From: JAGQRJ01 sp041402045 | GTDB lineage: Bacteria > Planctomycetota > J058 | Assembly: GCA_041402045.1 (NCBI GenBank) | Contig: JAWKSZ010000049.1 | Location: 1-61,216 of the forward strand | Direction: 5' to 3' | Length of the DNA: 61,216 bases | Part shown: one piece after another, positions 25,796-34,400 of the stretch | Layout of the letters: each line of letters starts with the position of its first letter | How positions within the stretch are numbered: position 1 is the first letter of the stretch | Position numbers and translations under genes: made by a program | The notes under the pieces: model-generated | Seen by the model: only the letters and a program-made list of their open reading frames with translations | Databases searched by the model: none | What the model was told of the DNA's origin: nothing

Positions 25796-27005
25796 ATGCC
25801 GCGCTACGAGTTCGTGCAGGGGACGTCGAGCAAGTTCTGGGAGATCACGCTCGACGGCAGCGAGTTCACCACGACCTACGGCAAGATCGGGACCGACGGC
25901 AAGTCGACGACCAAGGCCTTCGACAGCCCCGAGCAGGCGCAGAAGGAATACGACAAGCTGATCGGGCAGAAGACCAAGAAGGGCTACGTGCTCGCCGGGA
26001 GCGCCGACGCGCCCCAGGACGGCAAGGAGCGCTTGCACGGCCTGGAGCAGGAGACCCAGGGGGGCAACGACGAGCCCGCCGAGCGCTTCGTGTTCCGCCC
26101 GGTGGTGACCTACGACCCCGAGAAGGGCCTGGGGCAAGCCGGCCGCGGCGCCGCCTACGCGGTGCGCCTGGAGGAGCCCTGGGACCAAGGCCTGGAGGAG
26201 TTCCTCGGGCTCCTGGACCAGCTCCTGGCCGACCCCCGGGTGGGCGAGCTCAAGGCGCTGGTCCTGGGAGGCTGGGGCAGCGCGGAGCTGACCGGCGGCA
26301 CGAACGACAGCGAGATCTACCAACGCCTGCTCGCGGCCAAGGGGCGCCTGGGGGCGTTGAGCGCGGTGTTCGTGGCCGACGTGACCCAGGAGGAGACCGA
26401 GTGCTCCTGGATCCACCTCAACGACTACGGGCAGCTGCTGGCGCTGCCCGCCCTGGAGCACCTGCGGGTGCGGGGCAACGGCTCGCCCCAGGCGCCGCTC
26501 CAGAGCGCGACCCTGCGCTCGCTCTGCCTGCAGACCGGCGGCCTGCCGCGGACCACGGCGCAGGCGGTGGCCTCGGCCTCCTTCCCTGAGCTCGAGCACC
26601 TGGAGCCAGTGGTTGGGCACTGACGACTACGGGGGCAACACGACCCCCGACGACCTGGCCCCGATCCTCTCGGGCAAGCTCTTCCCAAGCTGTGCCGCCC
26701 GGCTGCGCAACGCCGAGCAGGCGGACGCGTTCGCGCAGGCGGTGGCCACCAGCCCGATCCTGGAGCAGCTCGAGGTCCTGGACCTCTCCTTGGGCGCGCT
26801 GACCAGCGCCGGGGCCGAGGCGCTGCTCTCGAGCCCCGCCCTGAGCAAGCTCAAGCGCTTGAACCTGCACCAGAACTACCTGGACGACGCGACCCGCAAG
26901 AAGGTCAAGGCGCTGGGGATCGAGTGCGACGTGGACCGCGGCGACGCCGAAGAGGAGGACTACGGCGACGGCGAGGTCTACCGCTACATTTCGCTCACGG
27001 AGTAG
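25796..27005 (+). CDS. WGR-domain / STM4015-like leucine-rich-repeat protein, frameshifted
   Basis: The ATG at 25796 follows GGAGG. Residues 1-75 are a WGR domain (YEFVQGTSSKFWEITL, TTYGKIGTDGKSTTKAF, KKGYV), a nucleic-acid- or ADP-ribosylation-linked module. The rest matches the STM4015 family: ELKALVLGGWGS, SAVFVADVTQEETECSWIHL, then leucine-rich strands to the end (LEVLDLSLGALTSAGAEALL, LNLHQNYL, GEVYRYISLTE). The first frame stops at 26623. One extra base near 26605 breaks HLEL-WLGTDDYGGN, and two compensating indels around 26690-26715 scramble four residues. Restored length is about 402 residues. It partners with the STM4014-like gene at 23099. Confidence 0.72.
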
Positions 27006-27115
27006 TCCGCTAGACCCAGAGTCACGATCCTGAGCGGGCGAGCGAGCGCTAGATCGTTGACTCCATGCGAACCACTCTCGCCCGCCCGGAATCGTGAACC
27101 CTGGGTTTAGCGGAC
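27005..27115. repeat. long imperfect hairpin, REP-like copy 1 (bidirectional terminator position)
   Basis: Left arm 27005-27042 and right arm 27077-27115 are complementary with few mismatches over ~38 bp, around a 34-nt loop. It lies between convergent stops (STM4015-like and App1-like). Its core (CACGA, 2 nt, CTGAGCGGGCGAG) recurs in the hairpin at 37513-37604. Confidence 0.75.
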
Positions 27116-28366
27116 CACGTCCGGGAGGCCGACCTCGAGCCGCGCGGCGACCTGAGCCCGGTCCCGCGCCCAGGCGTCCCGCAGGGGGCCGGGGCCGAGG
27201 TCGAGCTCCTGGACCTCGGCCAGGGCGAAGCGCGCCACCCGCAGGAGCTGCCCCGACGAGATCCAGCCCGCGCGCTCGAGGGCCGCGGCGGCGCCGAGCC
27301 AGGTCTCGAACACGATCACGCCCTCGGCCTCCAGCGCCGCGCGGGCGTCGTCCTCGAGCCCGACCACGTCGTGGAGCAGCGCCGCGTCCAGGGCGCCCTC
27401 GGCGAGCAGGGTCAGGGCCACCTCGGCGTCGCCCTGTCCGGTGTCGCCGCAGAACAGCGCGCGCAGCTCGGGGTAGAGCGCCCGGTAGCGCAGGAACGCC
27501 GCGCGCTTGTTGAAGGCCATGGCCGCGTTGCTGCGCAGCCCGGGGATCGTGCCGGTGAGCGCGAGCTGCACCGGGATCCCCAGCCCGCTGAGGGTGTTCA
27601 CGGTCGCCGGGCCCAGGGCGGCGGGGCGGGCGGTCAGCAGGGCCACGACCGCGGGCTGACCCTCGCGCAGGGCCTGGAGCAGGGCCCGCGCGCCGGGGTA
27701 GACCCGGTCGTCGGGGTAGCGGTCGTCGTGGATCGAGGCGAACAGGGTGTCGTCGACGTCGACCAGGAGCAGGCGGCCCTCGCCTTGGGCCGCGCGGCAG
27801 CGCGCGGCGAGGGCCTCGCTGCGCCCGGGGTCGTCGACGTCGCCCTCGATCAGGGTCATGAGGTCCGTGGGGTAGCCGGCGTCGATCGCGACCTTGAGCG
27901 CGGTCAGCTCGTGCTCGGGGGTCTCCTCGAAGATCGAGACCAGGGCCTCTTCGACCGGGGCGAAGGTCGGTCCCCGGCGCAGGGCCTGGACCAGGCGGGC
28001 CCGGACCCGGGGGGGCAGGTCGCGGACCCGGGCCTCGCTGAACAGCTCGAGCAGCGCCGCCGGCGCCTCGTCGTCCCAGCCCTCGCTGGCGAGGCCGTCG
28101 CACAGCCGGGCGAGGTCGAGGGTCTCGAGCACCCGCGCGTAGTCGTAGGGGCTGGCGCGCTCGAGGTGAATCCACAGCTCGCGCTGGGCGTCGTCGCCGA
28201 GTCGCTCGCTGAGCTCGAGCGCGCGCAGCACCAGCGCGTTGCCCACCAGGGGCGGGGGAGGCTCCGGGGTGCTCACGCAGCCACAGATCACCAGCAGCAG
28301 CGCCCCCAGCGCCCGTTGTGGGCGGCGCGGGCATGCCGTAGGTTCCTCTCCAGGAAGGTGTCCCAT
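27107..28366 (-). CDS. App1/LNS2-like HAD phosphatase lipoprotein
   Basis: 419 residues from the ATG at 28366, chosen because it gives a signal peptide with lipobox ICGC (Cys30); the upstream extension is not signal-like. The first ~170 residues are helical (possibly armadillo/HEAT-like). The C-terminal domain is HAD-type: LLLVDVDDTLFASIHDD with nucleophile Asp203 and Asp205, then VVALLTARPAALGP, AFNKRAAFLRYRALYPELRA and FCGDTGQGDAEVA. These motifs match App1/lipin-like phosphatidate phosphatases. Secretion by lipid anchoring suggests a periplasmic lipid or phosphoester substrate. It overlaps by 2 nt, divergently, with the next gene's start codon. Confidence 0.75.
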   Translation of the reverse strand: MGHLPGEEPTACPRRPQRALGALLLVICGCVSTPEPPPPLVGNALVLRALELSERLGDDAQRELWIHLERASPYDYARVLETLDLARLCDGLASEGWDDEAPAALLELFSEARVRDLPPRVRARLVQALRRGPTFAPVEEALVSIFEETPEHELTALKVAIDAGYPTDLMTLIEGDVDDPGRSEALAARCRAAQGEGRLLLVDVDDTLFASIHDDRYPDDRVYPGARALLQALREGQPAVVALLTARPAALGPATVNTLSGLGIPVQLALTGTIPGLRSNAAMAFNKRAAFLRYRALYPELRALFCGDTGQGDAEVALTLLAEGALDAALLHDVVGLEDDARAALEAEGVIVFETWLGAAAALERAGWISSGQLLRVARFALAEVQELDLGPGPLRDAWARDRAQVAARLEVGLPDVVR

Positions 28367-28907
28367 GCCTCGCAGCTTACTGGCTCTCGCCGTGATCGGT
28401 CTCTGCGCGCTCCCGGCCTCCGCCCAGGAGGGCACCGGCTGGCCCAAGCCCGCCGAGGGCTGGTGGACGTCCTTGCCCCAGGGCACCGAGGCGGTCTACG
28501 AGTTCAAGCGCGGCGAGCAGGTGTTCAAGCAGCGGATCAAGGTGCTCGAGGTCGACCAGAAGGCCAAGACGATCCGCGTCTCGAGCCAGACCTTCACCGC
28601 CGCGGACAAGGAGCACGAGCCGGCGGACACCCGGACCCTCGCCGTCGAGGACGACGAAATGCTCAACGGCTCGCTGCCCCCGGACGCGGTGTGCAAGAAG
28701 CTGCGCGAGGAGACGGTCAAGGTCGGCGAGCGCGAGTTCGCCTGCACGGTCTACGAGGTCTCGGTGGGCGACATGAAGCTCACGGCCTGGTACTGCCCCG
28801 AGCTGCCGCCGGTGTTCACCGGCGGCAACGTAAAGCTCGAGCGCGAGGTCGAGGGCGTGCCCTCCACGATCACCCTCGTCGAGTACACGCCGGGCAGCGG
28901 CGAGTAG
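28365..28907 (+). CDS. secreted protein of unknown function
   Basis: 180 residues, ATG at 28365 after GGAAGG. Signal peptide SLLALAVIGLCALPASAQ. It carries one pair of Cys in CKKLREETVKVGEREFACTV and a third in AWYCPELP. The segment ETVKVGEREFACTVYEV resembles ETIKVGDMEFTCKVTET in the lipoprotein at 39136-39795, so both may contain the same small beta domain. No enzyme motif. Divergent overlap with the App1-like gene implies a shared, very compact promoter region. Confidence 0.8.
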   Translation: MPRSLLALAVIGLCALPASAQEGTGWPKPAEGWWTSLPQGTEAVYEFKRGEQVFKQRIKVLEVDQKAKTIRVSSQTFTAADKEHEPADTRTLAVEDDEMLNGSLPPDAVCKKLREETVKVGEREFACTVYEVSVGDMKLTAWYCPELPPVFTGGNVKLEREVEGVPSTITLVEYTPGSGE

Positions 28908-28984
28908 CGCCGTCGAGCGGACGCTACCCCCCTCGAGGGGGGCCGGGCCGCTCCCGCGCGCTGAGCAGGGCCCCTCCCAGGCCA

Positions 28985-30540
28985 ATCGCGGAGGAAGCGA
29001 GCGGCGTGAGCCGCGCCTGCCTCCGATTCGTGCAGCCCGCCCCGCGAGCGGCGTCAGCCGCGAGCACGCAGCGCGAGCCGCGCCTGCCTCCGATGCGTGC
29101 GGCCCGCCCCGCGAGCGGCGCGAGCCGCGAGCGCGCAGCCTGAGCCGCGCCTGCCTCCGATGCGTGCGGCCCGCCCCGCGAGCGGCGTCAGCCGCGAGCA
29201 CGGAGCGGCGCGAGCCGCGAGCGCGGAGCGGCGCGAGCCGCGAGCGCGGAGCGGCGCGAGCCGCGAGCGCGCAGCCTGAGCCGCGCCTGCCTCCGATGCG
29301 TGCGGCCCGCCCCGCGCGCGGTGTGAGCCGCGAGCGGCGCGCGCAGCGCGCGGCGTGAGCCGCGAGCGCGCAGCGTGAGCGGCGCCTGCTCCGATGCGTG
29401 CGGTCCGCCCCGCGAGCGGCGTCAGCCGCGAGCGGCGCGCAGCGCGCGGCGTGAGCCGGGAGCGAGCGGCGTGAGCCGCGCCTGCCTCCGATTCGGGCGG
29501 CCCGCCCCGCGAGCGGCGTGAGCCGCGAGCGGCGCGCAGCGCGCGGCGTGAGCCGCGAGCGCGCAGCGAGCGGCGCTCTGCCTCCGATTCGTGCGGTCCG
29601 CCCCGCGAGCGGCGTGAGCCGCGAGCGGCGCGCAGCGCGCGGGCGTGAGCCGCGAGCGCGCGGCGTGAGCCGCGCCTGCCTCCGATGCGTGCGGCCCGCC
29701 CGGCGAGCGGCGTCAGCCGCGAGCGCGCAGCGGCGCGGCGTGAGCCGCGAGCGCGCAGCGTGAGCGGCGCCTCGCCTCCGATCCGTGCGGTCCGCCCCGC
29801 GAGCGGCGTCAGCCGCGAGCGCGCAGCGTGAGCGGCGCCTGCCTCCGATGCGTGCGGTCCGCCCCGCGAGCGGCGTGAGCCGCGATGGCGCAGCGCGGCG
29901 TGAGCCGCGAGCGCGCAGCGTGAGCGGCGCCTGCCTCTCCGATTCGTGCGGACCGCCCGCGAGCGGCGTCAGCCGCGAGCGCGCAGCGTGAGCGGCGCCC
30001 GCCTCCGATGGTGTGCGGTCCGCCCCGCGAGCGGCGTGAGCCGCGAGCGGCGCGCGCAGCGCGCGGCGTGAGCCGCGAGCGCGCGGCGAGCGGCGCCTGC
30101 CTCCGATGCGTGCGGTCCGCCCCGCGAGCGGCGTGAGCTGCGAGCGGCGCGCGCAGCGCGCGGCGTGAGCCGCGAGCGCGGCGTGAGCGGCGCCCGCCTC
30201 CGATGCGTGCGGCCCGCCCGGCGAGCGGCGTCAGCCGCGAGCGGCGCGCAGCGTGAGGCGGCGAGCGCGGCGCGGAGCGGCGCCTGCCTCCGATGCGTGC
30301 GGCCCGCCCGGCGAGCGGCGTCAGCCGCGAGCGGCGCGCGCAGCGTGAGGCGGGAGCGCGCGGCGTGAGCCGCGCCTGCCTCCGATGGGTGCGGCCCGCT
30401 TCCGGCGAGCGGCGTCAGCCGCGAGCGGCGCGGCGTGAGCCGCGAGCGCGCGGCGTGAGCGGCGCCTGCCTCCGATGCGCGGCCCGCCCGGCGAGCGGCG
30501 TCAGCCGCGAGCGCGCAGCGCGCGCGAACGCGCGCGCGAG
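28985..30540. repeat. 1.55-kb GC-rich satellite array
   Basis: About 17 copies of an anchor (CCTCCGATGCGTGCGG followed by YCCGCCCCGCGAGCGGCG) spaced about 67 or 90-98 bp apart, joined by variable numbers of GCGTGAGCCGCGAGCGCGCAG-like units. Unit lengths are not multiples of three and the many open frames are Arg/Ala-rich by composition, so I regard it as noncoding. It fills the gap between the secreted protein and the GAPDH-like gene; flanks 28908-28984 and 30541-30595 show only GC palindromes. Confidence 0.85.
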
Positions 30541-30595
30541 CCCTGTGGGGTGGGGCGAGGCTTTGCCCCGAGCCCGGAGGGGCCTGGGACAGCCC

Positions 30596-31675
30596 CTAGA
30601 AACTAGATCTCCGTCGTAGAAGTAGGGCTTGAGGAACTGGGTCTTCTTGCTCGTAGGTCTCGGGGTCGAGGAACCACAGCGTGGCGGAGATCGTGCTCAG
30701 GAGCGGGTTGCCGTCCTGGGGGGTGAAGCAGAAGCCGGTCACGGTCTTGCCGTCGGCGCTCACGTGGAGCGAGGGCAGGTTGTAGACGGTCTGGTTCAGG
30801 ATCCGCCCGAAGTGGCCGTGGTCGCGGCCGAAGGAGAACACCGAGTTCGCGCTCGACTTGTGGGTCTCGGCGACGCGGTCGTTGCCGCGGATCTCGGCCA
30901 GGATCTTCTCCAGGCTGGTGGGGCGGTTGAGCTGCACCGAGAACTGGATCGTGTGCATGTACTGCGAGTTGACCTTGAGCGCCGAGGAGAACAGGCCGGG
31001 CAGCTCGACGCCGAGGGTCTTGAACAGGTGGTAGACGTCGCGGGCGTGGTGGGTGCCGAAGGTCGGGTCCGAGTGCCGGTTGACCGTGGGGCTGGGGACG
31101 AAGGAGCCGTCCTGGGTGATGTCGTTCGAGCGGCGAATGCAGAGGAAGCGCGCGCCCGCGAGGTTGTCCATGTTCCCCTCGGGGAACGCGATCGTCTGCA
31201 GGATCACCGCCAGGTTGTGGGTGTTGCAGCTCACGACGTGCAGGAACTTGTCCTCCCCCGGGACGAGGGAGGTGTCGTTGATCCCGCGGGCGTACATCTT
31301 GCCGAAGCCGAACTCGCTGCCCTGGGCGATGAAGCCCTTGGTGTTGGCGAGGTACTTCGGGTAGAGGGTGGCCTTGTTCTGGTTGCCGACCGGGGTGCAG
31401 TCGATCACGACCGCCGCGCGCTCGAGGGCCTCCTCGAGGGTGTAGGTCGGGTTCATGCCGAAGTCCTTGAACTCCTGCATGCGGTCCTCGTCCACGGCGA
31501 GCTTGGCGCCGCGGCGGTCCACCAGGCCCTTGACCTTGCTGCGGTCGGTCTTGAGGGGGGTGCGCTTGTGGAAGATCACCTCGCCCAGGCCGAGCTGGTC
31601 GCGGTGCTCACAGAACAGACCGGTCAGGGGCTCGCCGATGGTGCCGGTGCCGATCACGAGGACAGTGTTCGCCAT
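30596..31675 (-). CDS. type II (archaeal-type) glyceraldehyde-3-phosphate dehydrogenase-like protein
   Basis: 359 residues, ATG at 31675. N-terminal Rossmann fold VLVIGTGTIG; VVIDCTPVGNQNKATLY resembles the DCTPxG segment of archaeal GAPDH; VVSCNTHNL carries the catalytic Cys150; CIRRSNDITQDGSFVPSPTV aligns with the archaeal RRAADP...GPINAIVPNP region. It is expected to oxidise glyceraldehyde-3-phosphate or a related aldehyde phosphate with NAD(P). The last ~15 residues (VPQALLLRRRSSF) look wrong: another frame over 30600-30650 reads SKKTQFLKPYFYDGDLV, so a frameshift near 30650 is likely. It abuts the satellite. Confidence 0.78.
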   Translation of the reverse strand: MANTVLVIGTGTIGEPLTGLFCEHRDQLGLGEVIFHKRTPLKTDRSKVKGLVDRRGAKLAVDEDRMQEFKDFGMNPTYTLEEALERAAVVIDCTPVGNQNKATLYPKYLANTKGFIAQGSEFGFGKMYARGINDTSLVPGEDKFLHVVSCNTHNLAVILQTIAFPEGNMDNLAGARFLCIRRSNDITQDGSFVPSPTVNRHSDPTFGTHHARDVYHLFKTLGVELPGLFSSALKVNSQYMHTIQFSVQLNRPTSLEKILAEIRGNDRVAETHKSSANSVFSFGRDHGHFGRILNQTVYNLPSLHVSADGKTVTGFCFTPQDGNPLLSTISATLWFLDPETYEQEDPVPQALLLRRRSSF

Positions 31676-31782
31676 GAGTGCTCCGAAGGTGCGTATGCGG
31701 CTGCGGGTCGAGCCCGCGAGCGGAGAGTGTAGCGCTTGCCTCGGCGATGGAAAGCCCGCGAGCAGATCCGCTCGACGCGCGC

Positions 31783-32055
31783 TCAGCCGGCGAGGATCGC
31801 CGCCACGAAGTAGCCCGCCTGGACCAGGATCCAGAGCACGAACAGCCCGGCGAAGATCAGCCAGCCCCGGATCGAGGACTTGCCGTCGCAGTCGGGGCAG
31901 GTGTAGCGCCGGAAGCGGTTCTCGACCACGAACTCCTGCTTGCAGGCCTTGCAGGTGCTGGGCTTCCCGACCCATTCCGGATCGTCGGGGTGACGCTCGG
32001 GGGCGTGGACCGCCTCCGGGGGGCGGTAGGGGTCGAGGCTCGAGGAGTCACCCAT
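31783..32055 (-). CDS. small zinc-ribbon membrane protein with DPYRPP motif
   Basis: 90 residues. N-terminus MGDSSSLDPYRPPEAV, then a CxxC...CxxC zinc ribbon (CKACKQEFVV, YTCPDCDGK) and one C-terminal membrane helix (GWLIFAGLFVLWILVQAGYF). An N-terminal (N/D)PY-x-(S/P)P motif before a membrane segment is common in planctomycete proteins. Function unknown. Neighbours on the same strand share the design. Confidence 0.75.
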   Translation of the reverse strand: MGDSSSLDPYRPPEAVHAPERHPDDPEWVGKPSTCKACKQEFVVENRFRRYTCPDCDGKSSIRGWLIFAGLFVLWILVQAGYFVAAILAG

Positions 32056-32089
32056 GCCTGCGAGTCTACCCCGTGCGCGAGCAGGGCGC

Positions 32090-32578
32090 TCAGCCCACCT
32101 GGAACGCGCTGAGCAGCATGGGGAGGACCACCGTGAGCAGCAGGTAGAACAGCATGACCACCCCGGCGAGGAGCCAGGTGCGCGGCGAGCCGCTGGCGCA
32201 GCGCGGGCACTTGAAGCGCTGGTAGCGGTTGCGCACGACGAAGGTGTCGCCGCAGCCCGTGCAGTGGTTCGTGCGCCCGACCCACCAGGGCTGCTCTCGC
32301 TCCCCCGAGGCGGCCGGGCGCTCCGAGGCTCGGACCTGGGGAGCGCGGGGCCGGCGGGAGGGGCTCGGTGCCGCGCCCGTGCGCTCTCCGCAGGCGGGGC
32401 AGGAGCCGTGCTCTTCCCAGCAGGGCAGGTGGCTCCAGCTCATGCAGCTCGGGCAGCCGTAGGGCTGGAGCTCGCCGCCGCGCACGTCGGTCAGACAGAA
32501 CGGGCACTTGGGGTGGTGCACCCGCGGCGACTCGGCGGCGGCGTGCTGGGGCGGGAGTTCCGAGGCGGGGCGTTCCAC
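32090..32578 (-). CDS. RING-like plus zinc-ribbon membrane protein
   Basis: 162 residues, unknown function. It contains a RING-like finger (CPFCLTDVRGG, YGCPSCMSWSHLPCWEEHG, SCPACG) followed by a second ribbon (HCTGCGDTFVVRNRYQRFKC, PRCASG) and a C-terminal membrane helix (WLLAGVVMLFYLLLTVVLPM). The second ribbon and helix repeat the design of the 90-residue neighbour, and the first finger matches the protein at 2333-3052, so this looks like a fusion of both modules. Likely one transcription unit with 31783-32055. Confidence 0.75.
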   Translation of the reverse strand: MERPASELPPQHAAAESPRVHHPKCPFCLTDVRGGELQPYGCPSCMSWSHLPCWEEHGSCPACGERTGAAPSPSRRPRAPQVRASERPAASGEREQPWWVGRTNHCTGCGDTFVVRNRYQRFKCPRCASGSPRTWLLAGVVMLFYLLLTVVLPMLLSAFQVG

Positions 32579-32618
32579 GCCTCGATCCTACGGTCGCTGT
32601 GCAGGCTTTGCAGGACCC

Positions 32619-32869
32619 TCAGCCACCGACCAGGGCCTCGAGCAGCGAGAGCGCGATCACGGCCGCGATCCCGGCGCGGGCTGACCAGCGGAGTGCGGGC
32701 GAGGACGGCCGCGCGGCGGGTAGGGCAGTCGCTGCAGGGCGCCGCGCGGGGTCGGGGGGGCGGCGGCACCCGGTCGGGGCAGCGCGCGCAGGGGACGGCG
32801 CGGTCCGGCGCGGGCCTCGCGCCTCGCCGCGCGGGCCCGCGTCGGGGGGACGGTAGGGTCGACGAGTCG
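32619..32869 (-). pseudogene. small DPYRPP/zinc-ribbon membrane protein, frameshifted
   Basis: No single frame codes for it, but the pieces in order match its neighbours: DSSTx-PYRPPDAGPRGEA (PYRPP motif), then in another frame VPCARCPDRV...APCSDCPTRR (a CxxC...CxxC ribbon), then SARAGIAAVIALSLLEALVGG (membrane helix) to the TGA. At least two indels are needed, near 32800 and 32700. The start codon is unclear. Reported as a third member of the local family; lesion or sequencing error undecided. Confidence 0.45.
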
Positions 32870-32873
32870 ACCC
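32856..32873. other. GGGTCGAC palindrome next to the lpd stop
   Basis: Near-perfect palindrome: 8-bp arms 32856-32863 and 32866-32873 with a 2-nt centre. It lies where the lpd transcript would end, so it may act as a terminator, or it may simply be the start of the small zinc-ribbon gene. Confidence 0.3.
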
Positions 32874-32881
32874 CGCCGAAA

Positions 32882-34329
32882 CTACCTTCTTGAGCAGGAG
32901 CTGGTCGCTCTGCTTCTCGAGCGCGGTCTTGCGCTTGGGGCGCGCCACGTGGATCGCGTGGCCCAGGGCGTCCTCGGCCGCCTCGAACAGCCCCTCGGCG
33001 AAGGTCGGGTGGCTGTGGACGGTGAAGCGCGAGGTCTCGACCGCGGCGCCGAGCTCGAGGGCCAGGGCCGCCTCGGCGATCAGGTCGTTGGCCCGCGGGC
33101 CCACGATCCCCACCCCGAGCAGGATCCCGCTCTTGGCGTCGCCGATCACCTTGACCATGCCCGCCGTCGAGTTCTGGGCCATGGCCCGGCCGAGGGCGGC
33201 GAAGGGGAACTTGCCCACCATGACCTCGTGGCCCGCGTCCTTGGCCTCCTGCTCGCTGAGCCCGACCTGGGCCACCTCGGGGTCCGAGAAGATCCCCAGC
33301 GGCATGGCCTGCCAGTCGCAGAGCGCGGGCTGCCCCGCGATCACCTCGGCCGCGACCACGCCCATCTTCGTCGCGCGGTGCGCGAGGAAGGGCATGCCGG
33401 TCACGTCGCCGATCGCGTAGATATGGCCGACGTTGGTGCGGCAGGCGGGGTCCACGGTCACGAACCCGCGGTCCGAGACCTTGACCCCGGCCTGCTCCAG
33501 GCCCAGGCCCTTGGAGTTGGGGCGGAACCCGATCGAGACCATGACCTTGTCGCCGACGACCTCGAAGCTGCCCTTGGGCCCTTCGCAGGTGAGCACGGCC
33601 TTGCCGCCCTTCTCGCTGAGCGCGGTGGCCTTGCTCCCCAGGTGGATCGTGGCGCCGGACTTCTTGAGCGCCTGCTGCACCGGGCGCACGAGCTCGGGGT
33701 CGGTCCCGGGCAGGAGCTGCTCCATGAGCTCGATCACCGTGATCTTGCAGCCGAGCTTGCCGAAGCTCGAGGCCGTCTCCATGCCGATCACGCCGCCGCC
33801 CACGCAGATCAGGTGCTCGGGCAGCTCCTCGAGCGACGACCCTCGGCGGTCCACACCAGCGGGTTCGAGCGCGGCATGAAGGGCAGCTCGACCGGGCTCG
33901 CGCCAGTGGCGATCACCGCCTGCTCGAGCTCGATCGTCTCCTTGCCCCGCCCTTGAGCGCGACCTCGAGGTCGTGGGCGGTGAAGGTCGCCCGGCCCTCG
34001 AGCAGGTCGGTGCCGTTGGCCTTGAGCAGGCCTTTGATCCCGCCGCGGAGCTTGGTGAGGATCCCGTTCTTCCAGTCCCGGAGCTTGGGCAGCTCGACCG
34101 GGGCCTGCCCGGTGCCGATCCCGAAGTCCTGGGCGTGGGAGATCTCGGCGCGCAGCTCGGCGGCGTGGATCACCGCCTTGGAGGGAATGCAGCCCCAGTT
34201 GAGGCACACCCCGCCGACGTCGCCGGCCTCGATCACCACGGCCTTCTTGCCGAGCTGGCCCAGACGGATCCCCGCGGGGTAGCCGCCGGGCCCTCCGCCG
34301 ATCACGGCGACTTCGTAGCGCTTGGCCAT
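32882..34329 (-). CDS. lpd: dihydrolipoyl dehydrogenase (E3), with two to three frameshifts
   Basis: Flavoprotein disulfide reductase that reoxidises the lipoyl arm of 2-oxoacid dehydrogenase complexes. N-terminus VAVIGGGPGGYPAGIRL (FAD), redox pair in GGVCLNWGCIPSK, NAD fold ICVGGGVIGMETA, FAD-binding YAIGDVTGMPFLAH, and dimer-interface HSHPTFAE. The frame breaks near 33945 (GGCGGGGCAAGGAG lacks a G before the ETIELE segment) and near 33841 (GAGGGTCGTCG lacks a G before SSLEELPEHL). Another shift near 32885 probably hides the natural LKK-TAG stop. Restored length about 480, normal for E3. Third gene of lipA-pdhB-lpd. Confidence 0.85.
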
Positions 34330-34400
34330 GTCTCACCTCGGGGGGCGCGCCTCGGCGCGCGCGCGCTCGAGGGAGGGCCCCAGTGGGGGTTCAGTTCGTG

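Noticed and set aside
28990..30600. Series of 60-108-residue Arg/Ala-rich open frames in the satellite
   Set aside because: Unit lengths of ~67 and ~97 bp shift the frame at each repeat; the frames have no start sites and only mirror the repeat.
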